NCBI RefSeq assembly: GCF_004193775.1
Contig: NC_041004.1
Coordinates: forward strand, 31,334,411 to 31,398,410
DNA length: 64,000 nucleotides
From: Glycine soja
Lineage: Eukaryota; Streptophyta; Magnoliopsida; Fabales; Fabaceae
Direction of reading: 5' to 3'
Part shown: piece after piece, positions 1 to 12,156 of the stretch
How positions within the stretch are numbered: the stretch's first letter is position 1
Layout of the letters: every line of letters starts with the position of its first letter
Made by a program: the position numbers and the translations under genes
The notes under the pieces: generated by a model
Seen by the model: only the letters and a program-made list of their open reading frames with translations
The model's database searches: none
Told to the model about the DNA's origin: nothing

Positions 1-1915
1 TGGTGCAACACGTGATCCCCTCCACTTTAATTCAAAATTTGCTGACGCGAATGGGCCCTGGGCCCACTTCAAGTCCCTTTCTTCCACTCTTGACAGTGTT
101 GTTCATTTCCTCTTCCCTTATTCCAGCTGCATTTCCTATTTCCACCATATCCGTACCTGCCACCATGTCTTGGCTACCACCTGTTCTGTCTTTCGATAAC
201 CTCTCAACATAGGTAGTCTGTGGTGACGATGTTTGACTTCGAGACACAGCTATACCAGCTGCGTTTTTTTGACTGTTAGTAATTGAGTGAGTGGCTGTCG
301 GCAGGATCTAGAGGTTATTGACCTTCAGTCCACGCATGTTTCTTTGTCCATCAGTCTTCTACTGCTCGATGTCCTTTCCTGTCTAGTTTCCACCATTGGT
401 GTCAAGTTGTCGGTTTTCTAGACGAATCTTTGCCTCTAACAAGGCATATTCAGACCACACCGATGATGACATCGTCAAAGGACCCAAGTGAACACCCTGT
501 TAGGCATTTGTGCCTACATGGGTAGTAGCATGTCTCCTCGACCAAGTGAATCGTGAAGACTTCCCCGTTAATCAATACTGCCACCGTGTCCACGCATGTT
601 TCTTTGTCCATCAGTCTTCTACTGCTCGATGTCCTTTCCTGTCTAGTTTCCACCATTGGTGTCAAGTTGTCGGTTTTCTAGACGAATCTTTGCCTCTAAC
701 AAGGCATATTCAGACCACACCGATGATGACATCGTCAAAGGACCCAAGTGAACACCCTGTTAGGCATTTGTGCCTACATGGGTAGTAGCATGTCTCCTCG
801 ACCAAGTGAATCGTGAAGACTTCCCCGTTAATCAATGCTGCCACCGTGTGCTGAATGGAAGGTTTTCGTGGAATTTTTATGAGCACCCTTGCCCTATCAA
901 GCCTCAATAATTCCTCCACCTCCACCACTTCCTCTACAGTCGCCGCAATCTTCGAAATATTATCGACATCCCATGCGTGCAATGGGATTCCCCAGCACAT
1001 GATCCATGCCAACCTATATCCAGTACACAAACCCAAGTTCCACTTCTCTAGCGAATGGAACAAGGATCATCCATTTTCTGCATCCTTGCTGCACAGTCCT
1101 TCTACTCTGGAATCATTAAGGCCCAACAATAGGACCATATCATCCCCAAGGTACTTTGGTTTAAATTCCTATCCTCCCTCCCACATGATCTCATCTTCTA
1201 GTCTATCAAACATCGACAGTTTTTTCAGTCTCCCTACCCACGCATCATTGAGCCACTTCGCCTTTTCCATGGGGGTGCTCAGCTGCAATGATGATTAAGA
1301 TGTTGTTGCCATATGATGCGCATAGCCATGCACGCCCCTTCTCCCCACCTTTCTATTACCTGACCCCACTACGCTTGCGTACGTCGTTGGTTTTGTCCGC
1401 TATTGTGGGTATTGGTTCCACGACCCTGCTTCCCTTGCCTTGTATGCCATCTCCTTCCTCCTATGATCCTTGTCATCGCCTCCAGTACTGGCCTTGTTCA
1501 TTCCAACATTACACTACACCTCTAAGTTAGGTTTACCATCATTCATCCTCCCCTTTCCGTGCTTTGGTAGGTTAGCATGGAGTTTTAGGCCGCCGATAAC
1601 CATACTATCCAGCTGTTGTTCAAGTAGCTTCACATCCTCCTTCACTCCTTTGAAACGTACAAAGCCATACCTCCGACCATCTCTATTTCTATGCTTTGCG
1701 ATGAAAACCTCCCTCACGTCTCCCCATTTCTTAAACTTCATCCACATATCCTTCTCCCCCATTTCCTCCGGGAATCTTGTGAAGTAAAAGGAGTGCACAT
1801 CTGTTGCATCCCTCCCGTTACTCTTTCCCGCGTCCCTTCGCCTTGGTGGCCCATTCCACAGTGATTGCTTGCTGTACCACTTCCCATCGAAGTTGTGACT
1901 TGGCTCCTTTCTCAC
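1..1915 (-). pseudogene. L1-type LINE ORF1 remnant (RRM plus DUF4283-like)
   Basis: Minus-strand remnant of the nucleic-acid-binding first ORF of a plant L1 retrotransposon. The N-terminal part (1514-1915) has an RRM fold: the FYFTRFPEE strand, then YGFVRFKGV as the RNP1-like strand. Further along (710-1063) is the DUF4283-like stretch RLAWIMCWGIPLHAWDVDNI, typical of legume LINE ORF1. The reading frame is broken several times, and a 260-bp tandem duplication falls in the middle part. The reverse-transcriptase ORF and poly-A tail would lie at lower coordinates, outside the window. Family assignment is from recognised motifs; no search was run. Confidence 0.75.
329..848. repeat. 260-bp tandem duplication within the LINE remnant
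   Basis: Two head-to-tail copies (329-588 and 589-848) of a 260-bp block; the only difference I see is ATCAATACTG versus ATCAATGCTG. The length is not a multiple of three, so it breaks the ORF1 frame. The near identity points to a recent event compared with the decay of the surrounding LINE. Confidence 0.9.
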
Positions 1916-3401
1916 CCATGTTCCGTTTCTCTCTCACCCTCTCCCTGTTTCTCTCTCTCTCTTCCTTTATGCTTACTTGGGGAACTATACGAATGTATTA
2001 GTCACTGATACAAAAAAAAAAAAAAAACTGTGACTGCGAAGAACACAACACAAGCAAAAATTTAACAAAGAGTGTCTATGAGTCTGATGAACAGAACACA
2101 AATACTAAAATTGAACAGAATCTTGCATGAACAGAGACTCATGGATGAGCAGTGGTAAGCAGTTGGAACAAAGAGGGCAGGAAAGGAGACCTTTGTGAAC
2201 AGAGATACCCATGGGTGAGCAATGGGTGTACTGAAAAACACCAAGCTTGGCGAACGGCTTGGTTTGAAACAAAGGTCATCTTCTAAGTGCTTTCTGCTGA
2301 AAATGCAGGGTTTCAACCCTATAAATGTTTTCCAATGCCAAAAGTGGAGGGAAAATCACGAAAAAGTAAAATAAAGGATTGGAAAACTCAGAAAATGGAG
2401 GCCAATATGGATTGTTTTTCCTGTTTCAATATAATACCTTCAACGGCCATAACACTTCCAACAGGCGCAACATAACACCATGGGCACCCTGAAACAGACT
2501 CAGACCTCTCCTCTCTACAGCGCACTATTGTGCATGATTGACTGCTCTGGTTTAGATATCACTCATCCTAAGGGTTTTTTTTAATATCACTCATCCTAAG
2601 GGTTTTTTTTAATATAACTCATCCTAAGGTTTTAGGTGTTCAAGTATTCTTACACCCCATTGAATTCTTATTCTATCCTCGATGATGAGAGAGAAGTATG
2701 TGCCCTATGCCGCTATGGCCTTTTAAATAGAGAAAGATAAGAATGAATAAGGACATTTTAGTATTCAGCTCACATTAAAATATAGACATTAGACAGCCAT
2801 AGTAAACCAAGAATACCAGAATCAGAAGTATATATTCAAGAAAACAACTACACAAATTAAAAAGGAAGGGAAAAATAGGAACACACAAATAAGGAACAGC
2901 CCTAGCAATTACTGTTAGTCTATAATACAAAAGTACGACCCCACAAAACTCTATGAAAGTGCTCTTAAAAATACTTATTCATCACCTAAGACAATTTTTC
3001 CTGCTTTTTACCACATACCAGCCTTCTTATTACCAATAAACCAGAAATAAACAATTAGCATGTTCACCTTCTCTGGACAATTGTTTCACTCAGCTTAGAT
3101 GCATGTGCCTTAAGAATTAAGATGCCATATTACTGCCACAGAATTCCTTAAAAAGATTGCAAACCATGCATTTCAAACAAAAAGATTTAGCTAGCCTTTC
3201 TTCAATTATTAGCTCCCTAATATAACTTAAAAGATTACTTGAATAAAATAAAATAAAGCATAGCACATTTTGAGAACAAGACAAACAAAAACAAAGATAT
3301 ACCACCATCATAGCTTGTCATAATACAACTCTCCTAAAAGTTTACAGTGTTAGGTGAAGGCACAAGAATGGTTTCTTATATTATATATCTAACAAGTGCC
3401 C
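1916..3401. other. Non-coding stretch left of the RGP1-like gene
   Basis: No supported gene. It holds a 16-nt A run (2012-2027), two imperfect copies of a GAACAGAGA/GAGCA-rich block near 2120-2240, a 28-bp minisatellite (2556-2630) and AT-rich sequence. The missing 3' exons of the RGP1-like gene would be expected in 2640-3400 on the minus strand, but I found none. Confidence 0.6.
2556..2630. repeat. 28-bp minisatellite, 2.7 copies
   Basis: Units start at 2556, 2584 and 2612. Each contains ATAT(C/A)ACTCATCCTAAGG followed by a T run. Period is 28 bp. Confidence 0.9.
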
Positions 3402-3943
3402 TCATGGCTCATGCAACAGCCCTTTGGACTTGAAGCACGGATACTGCACAGGTCTACCAACCTCATGCTATAATTCTATATTTGTTAGAATGGGGGCAAC
3501 AATGATTGCCTATTTTCATGTATTGCATCTCCAAAAACATAGCATGAAAATAACATGAAGCAAACACTTTTCAGCATAAATCAGAGCAAGTTACTGCAAA
3601 ACCAACCAAATCTGTAACATCATTTTTGGACTCCAGACGAGATTGCCCATTTTCATATATTATCCACCCTCCAGTTAATGCACTTTTAATATAGTACAAA
3701 TAGCGAATGTTTGAACCCTTGTAAGATGGTGGAATAATGCTAGGCAGCTGCGTTCGCACCACATCTGCAAATAACACTCAACATAATCAACCTTCTTAAA
3801 TCAAAATAAAATATACTGTAAGAGATCACTTCTAAAGCATTCAAATTAGTAATCACCAAGCAAGTATACTGGCAACCCAGAAAAAACCATTTGCTGTTTT
3901 GTTGTCAAGAGAATAAAATTAGAATGAACATTTTAAACCCCCA

Positions 3944-3962
3944 CCCCCCCCCCCCCCCCCCC
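3944..3962. repeat. Poly-C run
   Basis: Nineteen consecutive C, followed shortly by an A run, in the region just upstream (minus sense) of RGP1-like exon 3, within intron 2. Confidence 0.95.
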
Positions 3963-5512
3963 ACAAAAAAAAAAGAGGATTGATTATTTAACTCTATAAT
4001 CAATAGTTCTGGATCAAATTGCCCAGTTTGTCCAATTTCAACTCATCTATCCATCAGTTTATATGTCACATCAATGGTTAACATCTTTGCATAACTCTTT
4101 CTTTGATGGTTTCATTAAAGGTTCTCAGTTCTCCTTTGTTCTCACTTGCTCTTCTCATATCAATTTTTAGAAGACCCCAGTTAAGTCCTAATAATGTGAG
4201 AAAGACCTCTCCCAAATAAGATTAAGATGATTTCATTAATGAAATTAGTCCCAAAATAGCCCAAGATCAAAAAGTCCCACCAATTGTCTGCTACTTTACC
4301 TGGCCACAAAAATCATGTTCACATATTTCAGTTCATATCTCCCAAGTCCTGACTCCAACAAATCTACAACGTACTTCATTTTGGTAAAATTCAAACTTCA
4401 AAATTTCAATCTATAATTCTGAAAAAAAGGATAAACATTTAACTCAGTTGCATCAGCAACTCAAAACCAAAGATCATAACTCCAGCCAATTGCATCAGCA
4501 CTTTGAAAAAATTTCATGAAAATATCTTACATTTTTATATTCCACCCCCCGCCCTCTCAAATTTTATATATTTGAACCCACTATCCCCAATTCCTCACTC
4601 ATGTAACATGTTTATATGTATGATAATAATATTATTAACTAGCTGCAACCAGCACTACTGAAGGCATGGAAGTTTTGTGGGGATATAGCATCAGATGTTG
4701 TTCTGTCTTATATCCCATTAAAACTAACTTCACAATTGAAGAAAGCAAGAGAAGAGTAATTTTGAACACACAAATATGTTATCACAAAATCTTAAGTTTT
4801 GGTCTAATTATAATAAAAATTATAGGGTGAAACCAGCCTTCCAGCTATCTCTAACCAAAAGTGAAGCAAAATACTTTCAGTATTGTATTACACACCCCAA
4901 AAAAAGGTAAATGGAACAGTTTTTACATCCCCTAAAATTTCCTAATGGGGAATATCCATTTAAGTACACCCACTAACATAAGAAAAACATAATAATTTCA
5001 ATTTCAAAATTCCACACCCATACTCAGAATATTAAGAGAAAATATAAGAGCTAACTAACAGGAAGAAGGTTAATCAAAAAATCAGCATCCTTTAATGATA
5101 ATATTAAGAGAAAATACATGATTTGCTGGCGCCAGCATTAAGAATCTGGTTTGCAATTAGGATTGGTGTTGAGCACTCCAGAAAAGCATTCTCACCTGAA
5201 ATAATAAATAACAATATTATAATCATAATAATGATAAAAATAATACTAATAATTTCTCCCAAAAAAAATTAATAATAATAGCATAAATTATGTTTTTGGT
5301 CTCCCAAAATATCTTGAAATTCGGTTTTACTCCCTGTAAAACTTCAATACATTTTTTAGTCTCTACATTATAGAAGCACATGTTTTCAATCCCTAAAGAA
5401 GGACTAAAAGAAAACCATATCACTTTTGGTAAGGACTAAAATGCATAAAAAATTCATAGGTACTAAAACTAAATTTTAAGATATTTTGAGAAACCAAAAA
5501 TGTATATAACCC

Positions 5513-5587
<75 letters not shown>

Positions 5588-5596
5588 TAATAATAA
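5513..5596. repeat. (TAA)n microsatellite
   Basis: About 28 TAA units with one TGA interruption near 5584, in intron 1 of the RGP1-like gene. The poly-leucine frame it creates on the minus strand is not a gene. Confidence 0.95.
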
Positions 5597-5618
5597 ATAG
5601 TACATGCACAACAGTATT

Positions 5619-5925
5619 AAAGGTTTCTACACTATCATCAAATCATTATCATCAAATCATAAACCACCATGTACGGTAAATTTATTTATCGACTTTTACG
5701 ACAACTGCTTCAATGGTCATACAAACTACGAAAGGTTTCTACAGTGACATCCAATCATAAACTAGCATGTATAATAAATTTATGGACTTTTACAATAACT
5801 ACTTCAAAGGTCATACAAACTATGAAAGGTTTCTACACTGGCATCCAACCATAAACCACTACGTATGATAAATTTATAGACTTTTACAATAACTACTTTT
5901 TGGTCATACCAACTATGATTTCTAT
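5619..5925. repeat. Imperfect tandem repeat, three copies
   Basis: Units begin at the AGGTTTCTAC motif at 5621, 5733 and 5827 (spacing 112 and 94 bp). Each carries a CATAAACC-like block, TAAATTTAT, ACTTTTAC(A/G)A and GGTCATAC. They lie in intron 1 of the RGP1-like gene and show no coding potential. Confidence 0.8.
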
Positions 5926-6458
5926 TCAGTTGACGGTGTTTTACGCTGAGAATGCAAAGAATTTAAATTGTTGATGTAATACAGTGAAAGCTATCAAATT
6001 CCAATACAGATAGTTGTTGCAGCAACGAACCTCTCCGTTGTTTCGAGCCGGGCATCAGCTTCTGCGTGGCGAACCACTGAGTGTCCAATTTCTCGATGCC
6101 CCTGATCTCAAAACCGAGTCTTTCCATGAGAAACGAGTACCCATTTGCGGGATTTGAGATCTGGATGGTCACAATCACAGGATCGCCGGGCCGGTAAACC
6201 TGCCTATCCGTCTCGAGCTTCAGTGTGGGTTGAACAACAGCGAGTTCGTCTCCACCACCCTTTGATGGTGACGAATTGGCGTTGTCCACCACCGCGCCGG
6301 AATCCCCGCCGCCTCCGAAAAACGAGAATCTCCCAGGTAGCATTGCACTTTTGGTTCCAAGTTTTTGAGACAATTAGTGTGAGAGGGAATTGCAATGGAA
6401 AATTAAAATTAGGGTTTTGGGAGAAGGAATTGGAGGAATAGAGAAGAAGGGTCTCACC

Positions 6459-6825
6459 AGCAATGATGTGTGTAGGGAGTTCTTCTTCTCAGACGGGATC
6501 TGATCTTAGCCACGCAGAATTCACTGTCTACTAGTAGCTACAATATTGAATGTTTTAATAAATTCAAAATTAAAAGGGAAAATGAAGGGTGTTTTTGTAT
6601 TTTTATTTTTCAGACTACAATTTTTGTAATATATAATATAATTATTGATTTTTTGTAATAATTATTTTGAAAATTGTTCCTAAAGTAATTTTTAATTAGT
6701 TGAAAATATAAAAATAAAATCTAAATATAATTATTATTTCTATTATATATCTTGATATGTTTTGTTACTAGATAGCTAGTTAAAATATATGTTCGATTTA
6801 GATTTTTTTTAGCCCTTTTTCATTA
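6459..6825 (-). promoter_or_regulatory. Upstream region of the RGP1-like gene
   Basis: AT-rich sequence between the predicted 5'UTR exon (about 6458-6520) and the first transposon boundary. No unambiguous TATA box was recognised. The promoter space is short: a transposon nest starts about 370 bp upstream of the 5'UTR donor. Confidence 0.35.
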
Positions 6826-6917
6826 GGAGAGTATTTGGTAGGGAAGAAAATTTTTTAAATCCAAGAATAGGGCTAAGCATCAGTTGGGTTTAAGTAGATC
6901 AGCCCCAAACCTATCAA

Positions 6918-7745
6918 GGGACATGCTAGGTGCACCCAGCAACATTGCTGGTGCACTCAGCAATTAGGTGAATGGGCAAAATTGTCCTTGCATTAAAAAA
7001 AATAATTTCTTCTTCCGGAAGATTTCTGGAAGAACCTTCTTCCGGAAGAACAATTTGTGTTTTACCGGAAGAACCTTTTTCCGGAAGCTTTCCAGAAGAA
7101 GGTTCTTCCGGAAGAACAAATTGTTGTTCTTCAAGAAGAAGGTTCTTCCGAAAAGTTTCCAGAAGAAGGTTCTTCCGGTAGAATAATTTGTTCTACCGGA
7201 AAAAGTTCTTCCGATAACTTCTCCGGAAGAAGGTTCTTCTGATAGAACAATTTGTTCTACCGGAAGAACCTTCTTCCGGTGAAGAACAATTTGTGTTTTA
7301 CCGGAAGAACCTTTTTCCGGAAGCTTTCCGGAAGAACCTTCTTCCGGAACCTTTCCGGAAGAAGGTTCTTCCGGAAGAACAAATTGTTGTTCTTCCAGAA
7401 GAAGGTTCTTCCAGAAAGTTTCCAGAAGAAGGTTCTTCCGGTAGAACAATTTGTTCTACCGGAAGAACCTTCTTCCGAAAACTTTCCGGATGAACAATTT
7501 GTTCTACTGAAAGAACCTTCTTCTGGTAGCTTCTCCGGAAGAAGGTTCTTCCGGTAGAACAAATTGTTCTATTAGAAGAACCTTCTTCCGGAGAAGTTAC
7601 AACGGTAACTTCTCCGGAAGAAGGTTCTTCTGATAGAATAAATTGTTCTACCGGAAGAACCTTCTTCCGAAAGAAGGAATTATTTTTTTAATACAAGGGC
7701 AATTTTGCCCATTCACCTAATTGCTGGGTGCACCTAGCATGTCCC
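6918..7745. mobile_element. Mutator-like foldback MITE with 9-bp TSD
   Basis: Perfect 9-bp duplication ACCTATCAA at 6909-6917 and 7746-7754, the length typical of Mutator-like elements. The terminal inverted repeat begins GGGACATGCTAGGTGCACCC at both ends and runs past 100 bp through the shared block around GAATGGGCAAAATTG. The left arm has an extra 21-bp copy of GCTGGTGCACTCAGCAA-type sequence. The interior is almost entirely CTTCTTCCGGAAGAA-type palindromic repeats with conserved ACAAATTGTTCTACC spacers, so a transcript would fold back on itself. Long frames on both strands are a product of the repeat, not genes. No transposase: non-autonomous. Confidence 0.9.
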
Positions 7746-8879
7746 ACCTATCAATCCAGATGATCCAAACCAAAGCATTTCGTGACCCATTTGATACTTC
7801 TAGTCATGTGGGTTGCATTTTGGGTCAAGTGGGTTCATTCGATTAGGCTCATTTTAGGCCGAAATAGGATTTTAGGCCGAAAACAAAATTTTGAGATTTT
7901 TTTTAAGAATTTTACTTACTTTTATATAAAAAAACACCACAAAAAATAATAATAATAATAATATTTACTGCTGGTCAATTGTAATGGCCCAAACGACAAA
8001 CTTAATCAAAATAATAATAATGGCCCAAATGCTAAAAATTTATATACACTTATCAATTTTAACTATAATCAGTCTTTTGACTTTAATTAGAATTTAATTT
8101 TAAACCTTGAAAATTATTCATTTAAACAATGAATTAACTAATGACAAGTATTATTATTATATAAAATTGATAAGTTATGTGGCTATAATAATACTTGTTA
8201 ATTTTAATGGAAATAGATGCATTTAAAGGGGGAAATGATAAACTTAATCAGAATTACATATATTAAAATACTAAACCTATGAAGAAAGTATACAATAAGT
8301 TAACCATACAAATAATTAATAATTAATCCAGTACATTCATTATACATTTGAACACTAATTATGACATAATAACCTCAATTGTCATCTATGAACTTGCAAT
8401 TGCTGAGAAGATGACAAAACACCAATTAAATGCAGCCACATATCAACATTCTCATCAAACATAGTCTACAACATAAGAAATTTGAAGTGTATAAACATAA
8501 TTCACATGATAAAAATAATAATTATAATAGTGAAAGGCAGTTAGGCAATCACAAATAAGTCAAATAAGACCGGTCACAGCATTAATTGTGATCGAGTGTT
8601 AGACTAAATGTAAAAGCATATCCAACTTCTTCATGTCCTCCTATTGAGCATGCTTGACACTCTAACACATTAAAAATAAATTATTAATAAATACAACATT
8701 GAAAACAAACATTCTTAAAGCAATGTGTAAACTCACATTCAATGATGTGGAGAAGACCCTAGTTGGTGGCCTCATAAATTATTTTCAAAAACTAAATAAA
8801 TGCTCGAGCATTCTTCTACTCATCATCAGTTAGGGGACCAACATCCCAAAAAAAAACAAATATAGCTTGATTCTGAATT

Positions 8880-10001
8880 GTCAAGTTTCTCAAATGCAAC
8901 TTGGAACATTTTAGTAGCATCCAACATGAGGTATGTGGGGTTTCGCCTTGTAGAACATCAAGGCACATGGTTTCTTATACTTAATATTTGAAAACTCTAT
9001 GTACTCTTTAAACCTAACCTATGTGATGAAGACCTTACAAATCTAACAACATTCCTAATGGTTGGTATGGAATTGTGTACATCTCTCAAACCATTATTGA
9101 TAACCAAATTCAGTATATGAGCACAACACCTAACATGGAAATACTTACCATCCATAACTAACCCACCCATAATCTTCAATTTCTTCTTAAAAAATGTCAC
9201 AGCAACATCATTAGATGATGCATTGTCAATCATGATTATGGACACACTTCTGAGTCCTCATTCCTTCAATACCTCTTTAATTTTCTTCCATATCATCTCT
9301 CCTTTGTGGTTAGCCATTAATGAAAATATAATTATCCATTTTTTATACTTCCAATTATCGTCAATGAAGTGTGCAATGAATGTCATATAACTTAGGTTCT
9401 GAACAGAAGTCCAACAATTAGTGGTGAGGGCTACCCTAGGACAATTTGATTTCATAAAGGCCTTTACCCTAATTTTTTCATCCTTATACACCTGAAAACA
9501 ATCTCTAACAATTGTAAACCTTGATGGAACAGTGAATTGATGCTATAATTGTCTACAAAGTTGTTCAAAGCCCTCACCCTCAACAACCCTAAATGATTGT
9601 TTATCTACAATGACAATAATAACAACTACCCTTTTACAAGCCTTTTTAGTAAATCTTTGGCTAGCAACAACAAGGGTATTATTTTCTATAGTTGTAAAGG
9701 TGAGGGTTGTTTGGGTAGGATCATTGACATCAGAATAGGGATAGTTTGGACATAAATGAGTAATGTGGATAAGAAGGTTAGATGTACCATTTATCTTTGA
9801 ATCACACCTAAATTCTTTACCATGGTGGTTACACAATGCAATCAGATTATTATAATTAAGATTTTTTATGAAGTAGTTCCAAACAATAAAGGTTGTTTGT
9901 TTACTACTAGCATTTGGTTTCTTTTTATTTTCGAGAACTACAACTTTAGGAGCAACAACTGGTTGAGTGTTATGAACTATAATGCTTCCACCATCTCGCA
10001 T
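8880..10001 (-). pseudogene. hAT transposase remnant (BED zinc finger type)
   Basis: Minus-strand pieces in order: a BED-like N-terminus at 9543-10001 (VWNYFIKNLN, CNHHGKEFRCDSKINGTSNL, where the usual second Cys is His); 9258-9491 with ALTTNCWTSVQNLSYMTFIA and HFIDDNWKYKKWII, the core seen in DAYSLEEPER/RICESLEEPER-like hAT proteins; 8997-9245 with IMIDNASSND and RCCAHILNLVI. Below 8997 a degraded stretch (DATKMFQVAFEKLD) follows, then similarity fades, and the C-terminal dimerisation region was not found. Stops and frame changes make it inactive. Confidence 0.8.
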
Positions 10002-12156
10002 GGCATTAGCAAGATTGGTGATATTTATTATCGTGGCTTGATTTATAGGTTGATTAGATAATTGTTGACCAGACTACTCCATCATTGAATAATGAAGAGA
10101 CCTTAGTTAATAATTACCATCTATTTATGATGCAACTTGATTTAGTATTTATTAATTATATTACTTATATTGAAAATAATTATAGCAACAACTAAAAACA
10201 ATAAGTAACTACTTATAAATGCAAAATTAAAATGGACACCAAAAAATAGTTTCAATTTAATATAAGAATTTATAGAAAAATCAATATGATAATTAAGTGA
10301 AGCAACACCAATAGTTGTTACAAAAAAAAAAAAGAACCATATAAGCAGTAGAATAATTGCATCTAGTTTTGCACAAATTTCAAAAAATTAAATTTGATAA
10401 TATTTTAATATATGTGCATTGAAATTGAACCCAAATGTAATTGTAATTTTTCCCATTATCAGAAAGTTAACTAGAATGATTGTGTGTTCAATATGTATTA
10501 CTATCTTATAATGATAGCTTTTATTAAGTATCTCTAGTTCCTATCGATTCTAACGGTTAACTATTAAAGGATTAAAAACTAGAAAAATTTGTCAATCACA
10601 TGGGATTTAAGACTTGCTTTGAATACAATCTAATGAATACTCCCCTTCAAAATTAAATAAGTTTGAGTTATTTTCAAATTTTGATAACTACATACTTGTT
10701 ACAATTTCAATTTTTATATTCATTATAGCATTTGTCATACATTTCTATTATACTTAACATCATGATATAATTATTTGAAAAAACAAATCATGGATATAAT
10801 AAACAAATCATATTGCGACATTATATGAATCTCAATCTGATATCATTATCATTATATGAAATAAGCTTTTGTTCTAAAACTATCAAGTGAGATAACTAGC
10901 TACAAATCCACTAAAAAAGATAATAAATGTATTGCACCCTTTAAAAATATTGTTCATGAAATTAATTATTAAATAAAATTCTATTTGGTCTATTGCTTAT
11001 TAAGAATACAAAGACATTAAGAACATAGAGAAATTAAAGCACAGTTACACTAAGAATGCAAAGAAATTAAAACACTGAATAAAGTTCTAATACAAATGAA
11101 GAAATAAAATCACAAGTCAACTATGCAATAGCAAATAGAAAGTAAGCATCGGATAAAAAATGCAAAGATTGGGGGTGTCCAACAACAACAACTTTAAACA
11201 AAGGGTCTCCTCTCTCGAGTCTGAAAATGAAAGAAACACAAAAATCAAAACCCAAAAAGAAAACCAAGAATGAAACATCGAAAAAAAAAGACGTATTGAT
11301 AGTGCGACACAAACAGAATGAGACTTGGTCCCAAACAAAGAGAGGCAACTCAAGCAAGGCACCAACGACAACACACCATCTTCATTCTTCAATTACAATT
11401 TCAGAGCATGACTAAACTTAGTTCTTATGGTTCTAGAGAGTAGTGCAACTTCTTACGTGGGAATGAAGTAAACTGAAAGGGATTAGGGTTTGAGTGAGAT
11501 TGGGGGTAGCTTCTAGTATTCACTTAATGGTATGGGTTGGTTGAGGACTACTAGGCTAGGTTTGGGCTCAAGTCTTTACTCTCTACAAGACTACAACACA
11601 ACAACAAAATAATAATTTTATCACTAAATCATCATACTACTTGGATGGGTTAGGTACCGATGGTTTCAAACATTTAAACCCGCATCCACCTAACTAAAAA
11701 TACATTAACCCGTTTTCTAGATGTGAAAAAACCAACAACCCACCCAAACCCAAGAACACTTTTTTATTTCGGTTTTGCCGGTTTTGGGTAGGTTTTTGAA
11801 ATCCTACTAACCCCTACACAGAAATCATTATTCCTGAGATTTTGGGAAAGTTGATTCCTAAGAATCATGATTCTTGGAAATGTGTAAAATATGTTTGGTT
11901 AGTCTTAATATGTTTCTTGGGAATTAAAGATTTATGTGAAATATGTAACTAAAATTTTCTCTCCACTTGAGATAGTTGGATTCTTGCCCCATCCTTAGGA
12001 ATATATTTGCGGGGATGTAAGAAAAAATTGATTCTCGGGAATCATAATTTCCTAACAATATTTTTTTATTAACTACATATCAAACATGGGAATCATAGTT
12101 TCCCATCTAAGATTCCTAGGAAAGTAAAAACTTTTCATCTACCAAGTGCTCCCTAA

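Larger units (their letters stand above)
3402..6458 (-). pseudogene. RGP1: RGP1-like (RAB6A-GEF complex partner 2), 5' part only
   Basis: N-terminal part of a plant RGP1 homologue, the partner of RIC1 in the Golgi exchange factor for Rab6-type GTPases. Exon 1 (6031-6343) starts at ATG MLPGRFSFFG and includes ETDRQVYRPGDPVIV and WFATQKLMPGSKQRR, an arrestin-like domain. Exon 2 (5118-5195) encodes NAFLECSTPILIANQILNAG; exon 3 (3607 or 3603 to 3764) encodes VVRTQLPSIIPPSYKG and IRYLYYIKSALTGGW. Junction phases join without a frame break (AGAG/GT donor, TTTCAG acceptor, codon TAT split between exons 2 and 3). A degenerate fourth exon (3402-3467), ending in TGA, is possible. A 5'UTR intron with donor at 6457 is likely. 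The remaining C-terminal half is absent. It is either a truncated duplicate or has a very long intron; I favour truncation. Confidence 0.8.
6868..11816 (-). mobile_element. Degenerate hAT element
   Basis: Termini TAGGGCTAAGC (6868) and, reverse-complemented at the right end, TAGGGGTTAGT (11816) resemble hAT terminal repeats (Ac ends with C/TAGGGATGAAA). A minus-strand hAT transposase remnant lies inside. No clean 8-bp duplication survives: TCCAAGAA on the left versus CACAGAAA on the right. A Mutator-like element sits 50 bp inside its left end. Confidence 0.55.
6826..12153. mobile_element. PIF/Harbinger-like MITE split by a hAT insertion
   Basis: The left terminus GGAGAGTATTTGGTAGGGAA (6826) and the reverse complement of the right terminus, GGGAGCACTTGGTAGATGAA (ending 12153), form imperfect inverted repeats. 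TTA precedes and TAA follows, consistent with a TWA target duplication with one change. The right part (11817-12153) has GATTCC/GGAATC-type inner repeats common in Tourist-like plant MITEs. Everything between about 6868 and 11816 looks like a later hAT insertion. The termini are diverged, so family is an inference. Confidence 0.55.

Noticed and set aside
2012..2027. A run taken as a retroposon poly-A tail
   Set aside because: It is at the 5' side of the minus-strand LINE, where no tail is expected, and no sequence to its left reads as a plus-strand retroposon.
5420..5611. Small protein with a long leucine run
   Set aside because: Created by the TAA microsatellite in an intron; no other coding sign.
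6964..7562. Several long frames on both strands rich in FRK, SSGR and LPEE repeats
   Set aside because: They are translations of the palindromic CTTCTTCCGGAAG repeats inside the foldback element; the same repeat is open in several frames.
11817..11824. 8-bp target duplication for the hAT element
   Set aside because: Only four of eight bases match TCCAAGAA on the other side, so it is not claimed.
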